A stretch of DNA of 64,000 nucleotides from Kribbella jiaozuonensis (GTDB taxonomy: Bacteria; Actinomycetota; Actinomycetes; Propionibacteriales; Kribbellaceae): the NCBI RefSeq assembly GCF_005233875.1, contig NZ_SZPZ01000002.1, positions 868,001-932,000 of the forward strand, in the 5' to 3' direction. Position 1 is the first letter of the stretch, and every line of letters begins with the position of its first letter. The notes under the pieces were generated by a model. That model was not told the DNA's origin. It did no database searches and saw only the letters and a list, made by a program, of their open reading frames with translations. Below are positions 9,004 through 18,676 of the stretch, in pieces. The position numbers and the translations under genes are program-made.

Positions 9004-9332
9004 TCGCCGTACTCGGACTGGTGATCGGCGTCGTGATCGGTCTGCTGGTCGCGCCCGACGTGCCGGACTGGGCCCAGCCCTACCTGCCGATCGCGGTCGT
9101 TGCCGCGCTCGACGCGGTGTTCGGCGCGCTCCGGGCGTTCCTGGACGGGATCTTCGACGACAAGGTCTTCGTCGTGTCGTTCGTCTCGAACGTGCTGATC
9201 GCGGCCCTGATCGTGTACCTGGGTGACCAGCTCGGCGTCGGCTCGCAGCTGTCGACCGGCGTGGTCGTCGTACTCGGCATCCGGATCTTCACCAACATGG
9301 CGGCCATCCGGCGCCACATCTTCCGGGCCTGA
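9000..9332 (+). CDS. sbp: Small basic protein Sbp, DUF1290 family
   Basis: A 110-residue protein with three hydrophobic segments (residues 1-16, 28-45 and 58-75). It begins MIAVLGLVIGVVIG and contains the conserved IRIFTNMAAIRRHIF end. It lies between two DUF881 genes, as in Mycobacterium and Bacillus. The function is unknown but is linked by context to envelope or division. It starts in a four-base overlap with the upstream DUF881 gene. Confidence 0.9.
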   Translation: MIAVLGLVIGVVIGLLVAPDVPDWAQPYLPIAVVAALDAVFGALRAFLDGIFDDKVFVVSFVSNVLIAALIVYLGDQLGVGSQLSTGVVVVLGIRIFTNMAAIRRHIFRA

Positions 9333-9333
9333 C

Positions 9334-10200
9334 ATGGCAAACGAGAATCCCGACAAGCCCGAGCAGCCGGCCAAGCCTGAGCCACCGGTCAAGCCCGAGC
9401 AGCCGGCCAAGCCGGTGGTGGAGTCGCCGCAGCCGGCGACACCGACCCCGATGCCCAAGCCGAAGACGCCCAACCTTGCGTTGCGGCGGCTCAAGTCCGG
9501 GTTCAAACCGTCCCGCGGCCAGGCGATCGTGGCCGTCGTACTGGCGCTGGTCGCCTGTGTGGCCGTGGTCCAGGTCCGGGTGAACCGGGCCGACGACGGC
9601 TACCAGAACGCCCGCCGCGAGGACCTGATCGCGATCCTGGACGGCCTCGGCCAGAACACCCGCCGGCTGGAGAGCGAGATCGCCGACCTGGAGGAGCGGA
9701 AGAACTCGCTGTCCTCCAGCGCCGACAAGGCACAGACGGCGCGCGAGCAGGCCGAGGCCCAGGTCCGCACCCTCGGCATCCTGGCCGGTACGCTGCCCGC
9801 GACAGGTCCCGGTGTCCGGATCACGCTGAACGACCCGCAGGGCAAGATGACCTCGAGCAACCTGCTGGACGCGATCGAGGAGTTGCGCGATGCCGGTGCC
9901 GAGGCGATCCAGATCAACGGGTCGGTCCGGGTGGTCGCCAGCACCGACTTCGTGGACGACCCGCCGGGGATCCGGATCGACGGTCAGAAGGTCAACTCGC
10001 CGTACGTGATCGAGGCGATCGGGGAGTCGCACAACCTGGCCGAGGCGGCCAACTTCCCCGGCGGTCTGGTCAGCGAGGTGACCGGTCCGCAGGTGGGTGG
10101 AACGGCGGAGGTGAACGAGCTGACGACCGTCCCGATCGCCGCCTTGCACGCGCCGGAGGAGCCTCGTTACGCTCGCCCGGCGCCCAGCCCGACCAAGTAG
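9334..10200 (+). CDS. DUF881 membrane-anchored protein (second copy)
   Basis: A 288-residue DUF881 paralogue of the gene two places upstream. The cytoplasmic N-terminus is a low-complexity Pro/Lys/Glu tail with repeated KPEQPAKP units (residues 5-45). One membrane helix (about 60-80), a coiled coil (about 95-150; RLESEIADLEERKNSL) and the DUF881 fold (TLPATGPGVRITLNDPQG onward) follow. The ATG at 9334 sits one base after the sbp stop and is chosen because earlier in-frame codons lie inside sbp. The two DUF881 proteins probably work together with Sbp. Confidence 0.87.
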   Translation: MANENPDKPEQPAKPEPPVKPEQPAKPVVESPQPATPTPMPKPKTPNLALRRLKSGFKPSRGQAIVAVVLALVACVAVVQVRVNRADDGYQNARREDLIAILDGLGQNTRRLESEIADLEERKNSLSSSADKAQTAREQAEAQVRTLGILAGTLPATGPGVRITLNDPQGKMTSSNLLDAIEELRDAGAEAIQINGSVRVVASTDFVDDPPGIRIDGQKVNSPYVIEAIGESHNLAEAANFPGGLVSEVTGPQVGGTAEVNELTTVPIAALHAPEEPRYARPAPSPTK

Positions 10201-10230
10201 CTGTTCTCCTTGAGTGAAAGAGGAACGAAG

Positions 10231-10614
10231 GTGTACCCCGAAGACCTGAAGTACACGGCCGAGCACGAGTGGCTGAAGGCCGGTAGCGACGGACCGGTGC
10301 GGGTCGGCATCACCGACTTCGCGCAGGACCAGCTCGGCGACATCGTGTACGTGCAGCTGCCCGAGGTCGGCAGCACGGTGCGGGCCGGCGACGCCTGTGG
10401 GGAGCTGGAGTCGACCAAGAGCGTGAGCGATCTGTTCGCTCCGGTGAACGGCACCGTGACCGCCGTGAACGAGGCGCTCGCCGACCAGCCGGACCTGGTG
10501 AACAGCGATCCGTACGGCGAGGGCTGGCTGCTCGACATCGAGGTCGAGGACGCGGCCGAGGTCTCCGCGCTGATGGACGCCGATGCCTATCAGGGACAGC
10601 TCGACCAGAGCTGA
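10231..10614 (+). CDS. gcvH: Glycine cleavage system H protein
   Basis: A 127-residue H protein that carries the lipoyl arm shuttling the aminomethyl group between P, T and L proteins. The lipoylation site is in ELESTKSVSDLFAPV, with Lys at about residue 63. The N-terminus reads YTAEHEWLK and the C-terminal helix is typical. The GTG at 10231 is preferred over an upstream TTG because AGAGGA (10219-10224) is well placed and the length fits the family. gcvP lies 4 kb downstream under a riboswitch. A strong hairpin follows the stop. Confidence 0.96.
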   Translation: MYPEDLKYTAEHEWLKAGSDGPVRVGITDFAQDQLGDIVYVQLPEVGSTVRAGDACGELESTKSVSDLFAPVNGTVTAVNEALADQPDLVNSDPYGEGWLLDIEVEDAAEVSALMDADAYQGQLDQS

Positions 10615-10623
10615 TAGGTTTTG

Positions 10624-10655
10624 GGGCCTCAACCGCTGGTCGAGGGTTGAGGCCC
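10624..10655 (+). terminator. Hairpin terminator after gcvH
   Basis: A perfect 11-base stem, GGGCCTCAACC (10624-10634) pairing with GGTTGAGGCCC (10645-10655), around a ten-base loop. It sits ten bases after the gcvH stop and is followed by a pyrimidine-rich stretch (TCTCATCTTG). It separates gcvH from the FHA gene. Confidence 0.8.
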
Positions 10656-10741
10656 TCTCATCTTGTTCCAGCACGTCACACTGTTCATACGGGGTCTATC
10701 GAAAACGTCGCCGGACACCCGGCGATCGGGAGGATCACAGC

Positions 10742-11278
10742 ATGCCGTTCTGCAACCAGTGCGGGCACGAGAACTCCGAGGGCAGCCGGTTCTGCTCGCA
10801 GTGCGGAGCGATGCTGCCTGGCGCGGACCGCCCGGCGGCAGCACCGGCGACCCCTCAGCCGACGCCGGGCGTCACCGACACCGCGATGCTGACTCCGATC
10901 GGCGCGGAGCCGGAGCCGGAGCAGACCGGTGAGCCGCTGTCCGCCGACGACGAGGCCGCTGTCGGCGCGCTGCCGGCCGGGTCGGCCCTGCTGATCGTCC
11001 AGCGCGGCCCGAACGCGGGCAGCCGGTTCCTGCTCGACGTCGACGTCGTCACTGCGGGACGCCACCCGGACAGCGACATCTTCCTCGACGACGTGACCGT
11101 GTCCCGCCGGCACGCGGAGTTCCGCCGCGACGGGTACGGCGTGAAGGTCCGCGACGTCGGCAGCCTCAACGGCACGTACGTCAACCGCGACCGGATCGAC
11201 GAGGTCCAGCTGAACAACGGTGACGAGGTTCAGATCGGCAAGTACCGGCTGGTGTACTACGCCAGTGGCCAGGCCTGA
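10742..11278 (+). CDS. garA: FHA-domain regulator of the GarA/OdhI type with N-terminal zinc ribbon
   Basis: A 178-residue protein. Residues 1-30 form a zinc ribbon (FCNQCGHEN ... FCSQCGAM; two CxxC pairs). A flexible stretch with possible phospho-Thr sites follows (VTDTAMLTP), and then a C-terminal FHA domain (about 80-175) with phosphothreonine-binding motifs GRHPDSD, SRRHAEF and LNGTYVNRD. GarA/OdhI proteins bind 2-oxoglutarate dehydrogenase and glutamate enzymes when not phosphorylated. Mycobacterial GarA lacks the zinc ribbon. ATG start; the end overlaps the next gene by 14 bases. The symbol rests on synteny and the FHA domain. Confidence 0.85.
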   Translation: MPFCNQCGHENSEGSRFCSQCGAMLPGADRPAAAPATPQPTPGVTDTAMLTPIGAEPEPEQTGEPLSADDEAAVGALPAGSALLIVQRGPNAGSRFLLDVDVVTAGRHPDSDIFLDDVTVSRRHAEFRRDGYGVKVRDVGSLNGTYVNRDRIDEVQLNNGDEVQIGKYRLVYYASGQA

Positions 11279-11978
11279 TCCGAGCGCCGCTGATTCCACG
11301 GCCGGCGGGCCGGCGGACGGTCGCGGCATCGGCCAGGTGCTGCAGCTGCTGCAGGCCGAGTTCGCCGACGTCACGATCTCCAAGATCCGGTTCCTCGAGG
11401 CCGAGGGACTGGTGACGCCTGCCCGTACGGCGTCGGGGTACCGCAAGTTCAGTGCCGCCGACGTCGAGCGGCTGCGGTACGTGCTGACCGCGCAACGCGA
11501 CCAGTACCTGCCGCTGAAGGTCATCAAGGAGCACCTCGGCGCGATCGACCGCGGCCTGCGACCCGCCGCCGCGGGTCCACCGGTCGCGCCGAGCTCGTTG
11601 CCGCAGACCCCCGGTCAGCCGGTCGCGGAGGATTTCGGTGCCTCGGGCACCGAGCTGCGGCTGACCCGGGCCGAGCTGCAGGCCGCCGCTGGCGTCTCCG
11701 CCGAGTTGCTCGGCGAGCTGGAGAGCCACGGGCTGGTGGTGGCCAGCGGCAACCACTACGCGGGCGACGCGATCGTCATCGCCCAGGTCGCCGCGCAGCT
11801 GGCCGGGTACGGGCTCGAGCCCCGGCACCTGCGCGCGTTCCGTACGGCGGCCGACCGGGAGGTCGGGCTGATCGAGCAGGTCACCGGTCCCCGCCGTACC
11901 GAACAGACCGGGGAGCTGGCCGCGCTCACGGTTCGGTTGCACACCGCACTGGTGCGGTCCCGCCTGCCGCGTCCGTAA
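11265..11978 (+). CDS. ftsR: MerR-family regulator of the FtsR type
   Basis: A 237-residue MerR-like protein. The winged-helix DNA-binding part reads DVTISKIRFLEAEGLVTPARTASGYR-like (about residues 27-55) with FSAADVERLRYVL. The C-terminal half (120-237) is a second helical domain typical of the Rv1828/FtsR family, which activates ftsZ in corynebacteria. The GTG at 11265 lies inside the end of the FHA gene, as usual for this pair, and gives translational coupling. Confidence 0.85.
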   Translation: MARPDPSAADSTAGGPADGRGIGQVLQLLQAEFADVTISKIRFLEAEGLVTPARTASGYRKFSAADVERLRYVLTAQRDQYLPLKVIKEHLGAIDRGLRPAAAGPPVAPSSLPQTPGQPVAEDFGASGTELRLTRAELQAAAGVSAELLGELESHGLVVASGNHYAGDAIVIAQVAAQLAGYGLEPRHLRAFRTAADREVGLIEQVTGPRRTEQTGELAALTVRLHTALVRSRLPRP

Positions 11979-12025
11979 CAACCGGCCGGGCACCTAGGGG
12001 CTTCCCTGCGGAGTAGGCTGAAGGG

Positions 12026-12517
12026 GTGCGCGAAGTCGACGTGGTCGGAGTCCGGGTTGAGATGCCCTCGAGTCAGCCGATCGTGCTGCTGAAAGAGGTC
12101 GGCGGAGAGCGGTACCTGCCGATCTGGATCGGGGCCGCCGAGGCCAGTGCGATCGCGTTCGCCCAGCAGGGCATGGAGCCGCCCCGGCCGCTGACCCACG
12201 ATCTGTTCGCCGAGACCATCCGGGTGCTCGGGCACACGCTCAGCCAGGTCCGGATCGTGAACCTGAACGACGGCGTGTTCGAGGCGATCCTGGTCTTCGA
12301 CGACAAGACCGAGATCTCCGCCCGGCCGTCGGACTCGATCGCGCTCGCGCTGCGTACCGGCACCCCGGTGTTCTGCGCCGAGGAGATCCTGGCCGAGGCC
12401 GGCATCCCGGTCCCGGAGAGTGAGACGGAAGACGACGAAGTGGTGGAGGAAGAGGAGGTCGAGCGGTTCCGGGAGTTCCTCGACCAGGTGACCCCTGAGG
12501 ACTTCGACAAGAGTTAG
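12026..12517 (+). CDS. Bifunctional nuclease (BFN/DUF151) family protein
   Basis: A 163-residue DUF151 protein: REVDVVGVRVEMPSSQPIVLLKE at the start, then RYLPIWIGAAEASAIAFAQQG, RPSDSIALALRTGTPVF and an acidic tail (EDDEVVEEEEVERF). The mycobacterial homologue sits between the same two MerR genes. Plant and bacterial family members show RNase and DNase activity. GTG start at 12026, 48 bases after ftsR. Confidence 0.88.
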   Translation: MREVDVVGVRVEMPSSQPIVLLKEVGGERYLPIWIGAAEASAIAFAQQGMEPPRPLTHDLFAETIRVLGHTLSQVRIVNLNDGVFEAILVFDDKTEISARPSDSIALALRTGTPVFCAEEILAEAGIPVPESETEDDEVVEEEEVERFREFLDQVTPEDFDKS

Positions 12518-12612
12518 CCCCACCCGTCGGTTTGGCCCCGGGTGGTACAAGATCGGCTTGGTAACGATTCGTACGGCGGTCGCGACACGCTCCCGGCTCG
12601 GTGCGGTTGTCG

Positions 12613-12641
12613 TTGACCCGGTTGGGGCGGCGGCTTACCGT
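12613..12641 (+). promoter_or_regulatory. Candidate housekeeping promoter for the second MerR gene
   Basis: TTGACC (12613-12618), a 17-base spacer, then TACCGT (12636-12641), about 70 bases before the GTG at 12712. The spacing is ideal for a vegetative sigma factor and the stretch is upstream of, not inside, the chosen coding region. There is no experimental support. Confidence 0.4.
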
Positions 12642-12711
12642 GAAGGAGTCGTGGGGTGCTGTCACTCCACGGAGATGGCTCGTTCCAGTCGGTATCCAGG
12701 GAGGCTCAGGC

Positions 12712-13344
12712 GTGACACGCACCGGCGACACGGATCTGACGGCGCAGTCGACGTCCGACGCGCACGCCGAGGCTGTGGCAGCTGCTACGGCCACCGCCGG
12801 CGTCCAGGGTCTGCTGTTCGACGACGACCTGCGACCGATGCCGGAGGATGTCGGATTCCGCGGCCCGACGGCCTGCGCCGCGGCCGGGATCACCTACCGT
12901 CAGCTCGACTACTGGGCGCGCACGGGTCTGGTTTCCCCGTCGGTGCGCCCGGCGACCGGCTCCGGGACGCAGCGGTTGTACGGCTTCCGTGACGTTCTGT
13001 TGCTGAAGGTGATCAAGCGGCTGCTCGACGCCGGCATCTCGCTGCAGCAGATCCGGACCGCGATCGCGCACCTGAGCAAGCGCGGCTTCGACGACCTGAC
13101 CCAGATCACGCTGATGAGCGACGGCGCGTCGGTGTACATGTGCTCCTCGCCCGACGAGGTGATCGACCTGCTGGCCGGCGGCCAGGGCGTGTTCGGTATC
13201 GCGCTCGGCGGCGTCTGGCGCGAGGTCGAGGGTTCGCTGTCCGAGCTGCCCACGGAGCGTGCCGACGGCCACGACGAAGGCGACTCCGACGGCCACGCCG
13301 GCGATGAGCTGGCAGCCCGCCGTCGCGCCCGGATGACGGGCTGA
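12712..13344 (+). CDS. MerR-family transcriptional regulator
   Basis: A 210-residue regulator matching the conserved MerR gene after the bifunctional nuclease in actinobacteria. The DNA-binding region is FRGPTACAAAGITYRQLDYW through LVSPSVRPA (about residues 45-80). A linker helix LKVIKRLLDAGISLQQIRTAI and a C-terminal effector or dimer domain follow, with an acidic His/Asp-rich tail. The GTG at 12712 has AGGGAGG upstream; 37 extra in-frame codons upstream would overlap the likely promoter. Confidence 0.82.
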   Translation: MTRTGDTDLTAQSTSDAHAEAVAAATATAGVQGLLFDDDLRPMPEDVGFRGPTACAAAGITYRQLDYWARTGLVSPSVRPATGSGTQRLYGFRDVLLLKVIKRLLDAGISLQQIRTAIAHLSKRGFDDLTQITLMSDGASVYMCSSPDEVIDLLAGGQGVFGIALGGVWREVEGSLSELPTERADGHDEGDSDGHAGDELAARRRARMTG

Positions 13345-13359
13345 CATAGCTTTACCTTC

Positions 13360-14253
13360 GTGCGCCCACTCACTGCCGACTCGCTCCGTGGTGTGTGGGC
13401 GACGTTGTTGCTGCCGCTGAACGCCGACGACTCGATCGACTTCACTCGGCTGGAGTCTCAAGCAGAAGCACTGAGCACGAGCGCGGTCGACGGCCTGTAT
13501 GCCCACGGCACGGCGGGCGAGTTCCAGACGCTGACCGAGGACGAGTTCGACCAGGTCAACGCTGTCCTTGCGGCGGCAGGTAAACCGTTCCAGATCGGGG
13601 CGAGTCATCCGTCGGCCCAGGTGCAGCTGTCCCGCGTCGAACGGGCGGCGAAGCTGGCGCCTGGAGCGATCCAGGTGATCGCCCCGGACTGGCTGCCGCT
13701 CAACGACGGTGAGCTGCTGAGCTTCTTCCGGCGGGTGGCCGAGGTGGCGGGGGATGTGCCGCTGGTCTTCTACAACCCGCCGCACGCGAAGACCGCTGTC
13801 GGACCCCAGCAGTTGCGTGAGCTGGCCGAGGCAGTGCCGACTCTGATCGGGCTGAAGACCGCGGGCGGTGACAAAGCCTGGTTCGACGAGGCGTCCAAGT
13901 CCGGGCTGGCGATCTTCGTGCCCGGGCACTTTCTGGCGAGTATGTCGTTACTCGGTGCGCACGGGAGCTACTCGAACGTCGCCGCGCTCTCGCCCGACGG
14001 CGCCGTACGGACCGCCCATGATCTGGACGTCGAGCGGCGGATCGCGGAGTTCTTCGCAGGCCACGTCGCGCCGCTGCAGAAGATCGGCCTGTCGAACCCG
14101 GCGCTGGACAAGTTCCTGGCCGCGGTCGGGGACTGGGCCGACGTCGGCACCCGGGTCCGCTGGCCGATGCAGTCGGCGACCGCGGAACAGGTCGAGGGCG
14201 CGAAGCCCGCCGCCCGGCGACTGCTGCCCGAACTGTTCCAGGATTCCTGGTAG
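13360..14253 (+). CDS. DapA-family aldolase/synthase
   Basis: A 297-residue member of the dihydrodipicolinate synthase/N-acetylneuraminate lyase superfamily. Visible are the GTAGE loop (YAHGTAGEF), the proton-relay Tyr in VFYNPPHAK (about residue 137) and the Schiff-base Lys in IGLKTAGG (about residue 165). The substrate cannot be assigned: this superfamily includes many sugar-acid aldolases. GTG start. It interrupts the otherwise conserved MerR-gcvP order and ends about 20 bases before the glycine riboswitch. Confidence 0.85.
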   Translation: MRPLTADSLRGVWATLLLPLNADDSIDFTRLESQAEALSTSAVDGLYAHGTAGEFQTLTEDEFDQVNAVLAAAGKPFQIGASHPSAQVQLSRVERAAKLAPGAIQVIAPDWLPLNDGELLSFFRRVAEVAGDVPLVFYNPPHAKTAVGPQQLRELAEAVPTLIGLKTAGGDKAWFDEASKSGLAIFVPGHFLASMSLLGAHGSYSNVAALSPDGAVRTAHDLDVERRIAEFFAGHVAPLQKIGLSNPALDKFLAAVGDWADVGTRVRWPMQSATAEQVEGAKPAARRLLPELFQDSW

Positions 14254-14273
14254 CCTCGACTCAGCCGTGAACA

Positions 14274-14397
14274 GCACTCGGGAGAGACCCGTGTCATCGG
14301 GCGCCGAAGGGGCAATTCCTCCCCGGAACCTCTCAGGCCCATGGACCGAGTGCCTCAGGCGACTCTGAAGCACGTTCGTGTGACAGAGGGGGAGGCG
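14274..14397 (+). ncRNA. Glycine riboswitch, single aptamer with ghost stem
   Basis: The aptamer core is recognisable: CGGGAGAGACC (14279-14289), GCGCCGAAGGGGCAA (14301-14315), CTCTCAGGC (14330-14338) and GGACCGAG (14343-14350). A second, reduced hairpin follows, closed by GCCTC (14352-14356) and GAGGC (14392-14396) and containing an inner CTCTG/CAGAG stem. This is the 'ghost aptamer' of singleton riboswitches. It leads directly into gcvP, so it presumably turns the gene on when glycine is plentiful. Confidence 0.93.
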
Positions 14398-14428
14398 ACC
14401 GGAAGCATTGTCAGCAACGGAGCCTCTG

Positions 14429-17259
<2,831 letters not shown>

Positions 17260-17260
<1 letters not shown>

Positions 17261-18558
17261 TGTCTTTGCGTTCTGACACCGCCGCTGCTCTGTACGCCGA
17301 GATCGCGGCGGCTCAGAGCGAGGGAAGGTTGCCGTCGGTGAACGGCGGCGTGCTCCGCGACGGTGCGCTGGTGTGGACCGGCGCGCGCGGGCGGTTCGCG
17401 TCGGCGGGCGAGGCGGCGCCGGGGCCGGACGTGCAGTACCGGATCGGGTCGATCACCAAGACGCTGACGGCGGTCCTGGTGCTGCAGTGCCGCGACGACG
17501 GGCTGCTGTCGCTGAACGATGCCGTGGGCAAGCATCTGCCCGGGATCGCGTTCGGTGACCGGACGATCCGGCATCTGCTCGCGCACAGCGGCGGGATGAA
17601 CGCCGAGCCCGAGGGCCCTTGGTGGGAACGGAATCCGGGGGTCTCGTTCGACGAGCTGACGGCGGCGATGGACGAGTCGCAGGCGGCCGGTCCGGCGGAT
17701 CGTCGGCATCACTACTCGAACCTCGGGTACGCCCTGCTCGGTGAGATCGTGGCGCGGTTGCGCGGATCGTCGTGGATCGAGTTGGCGCAGGAGCGCATTC
17801 TCGATCCGCTGGAGATGCGGCGTACGACGTACTTTCCATCGGCGCCCGCGGCCGAGGGGTTCTCGGTGCACCCGTTCAGCGGGCAGCTCGTGCCGGAGCC
17901 GGCGTACGACTCGGGTGCGATGGCGCCGGCCGGGCAGCTGTGGAGCACGATCGAGGATCTGGCCCGGTACGCGTCGTTCTGGATCGATCCGGTGCCCGAG
18001 GTGCTGAGCCGGGAGTCGGTCGAGGAGATGGCGGCTCCGGTCGCGTCGGATCCGCGGGAGGGGCTGACGGCGTCGTACGGGCTGGGGCTGCGGCTGATCG
18101 CGGACGATCCGCATCTGCTGATCGGTCACACCGGCTCGATGCCCGGGTTCCTCGCGGGTCTGTTCGTCGACCGGGTACGCCGGATCGGGGCCGTGACGCT
18201 GGGTAATGCGACGTACGGGCGGGTTGCCTCGCTGGCGCCTGACCTGGTCCGGATCCTGGCGGCGTACGAACCGCCGATCGCGCAGGAGTGGGTGCCCGAG
18301 CCGACGCTTGCCCAAGGCACCGATCTGCTCGGCCACTGGTACTGGGGCAACACACCGCTCACGATCTCCGTCTCCGCGGGCATTCTGCAGCTCAGCGGTG
18401 GTCTGACCACGCGTCTTTCCCCGCTGGGACCGGACGTCTACCAGGGCCGGGACGGCTACCTGGCAGGCGAAAAACTGCGCGTCGTTCGTGACGGTGACGC
18501 CATCTCGCACCTCGACATCGCCACATTTGTCCTGACGAGAACGCCGTACGGCAGTTAG
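17260..18558 (+). CDS. Beta-lactamase-like serine hydrolase (class C/PBP4* family)
   Basis: A 432-residue cytosolic serine hydrolase. The catalytic motifs are present: SITK (Ser at about residue 64), YSN (about 151) and HTGSMPG (about 290). There is no signal peptide, so a cell-wall role is unlikely. The C-terminal 100 residues form an extra beta-rich domain found with actinobacterial esterase/peptidase homologues. It starts in a one-base overlap with gcvP (TAATG), so it is co-translated. The substrate is unknown. Confidence 0.85.
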
Positions 18559-18572
18559 GCTGTGACGCATTG

Positions 18573-18644
18573 CATGGAGTAGATCAGGGGTAGATCGCCC
18601 GGCTGTAGACCGGGAGGGCGCAGGTTCGAGTCCTGCCTCCATGT
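18573..18644 (+). tRNA. Atypical tRNA with GTA anticodon (nominal Tyr)
   Basis: A complete class I cloverleaf: acceptor CATGGAG/CTCCATG (7 pairs), D-stem GATC/GATC with loop AGGGGTA, anticodon stem CCCGG/CCGGG with loop CTGTAGA (anticodon GTA at 18605-18607), variable loop AGGGC, T-stem GCAGG/CCTGC with loop TTCGAGT, and discriminator T. T8, A14, G18G19, the G15-C48 pair and TTC-A58 are all kept, so it looks functional. It is not a normal bacterial tRNA-Tyr, which has a long variable arm, G1-C72 and A73. This one has five variable bases, C1-G72, U73 and G37, and no encoded CCA. A TAGGCT twelve bases upstream may be its -10. Confidence 0.8.
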
Positions 18645-18676
18645 CTCTGCACGGCTAGGCAGGGAACGGGGATCCG

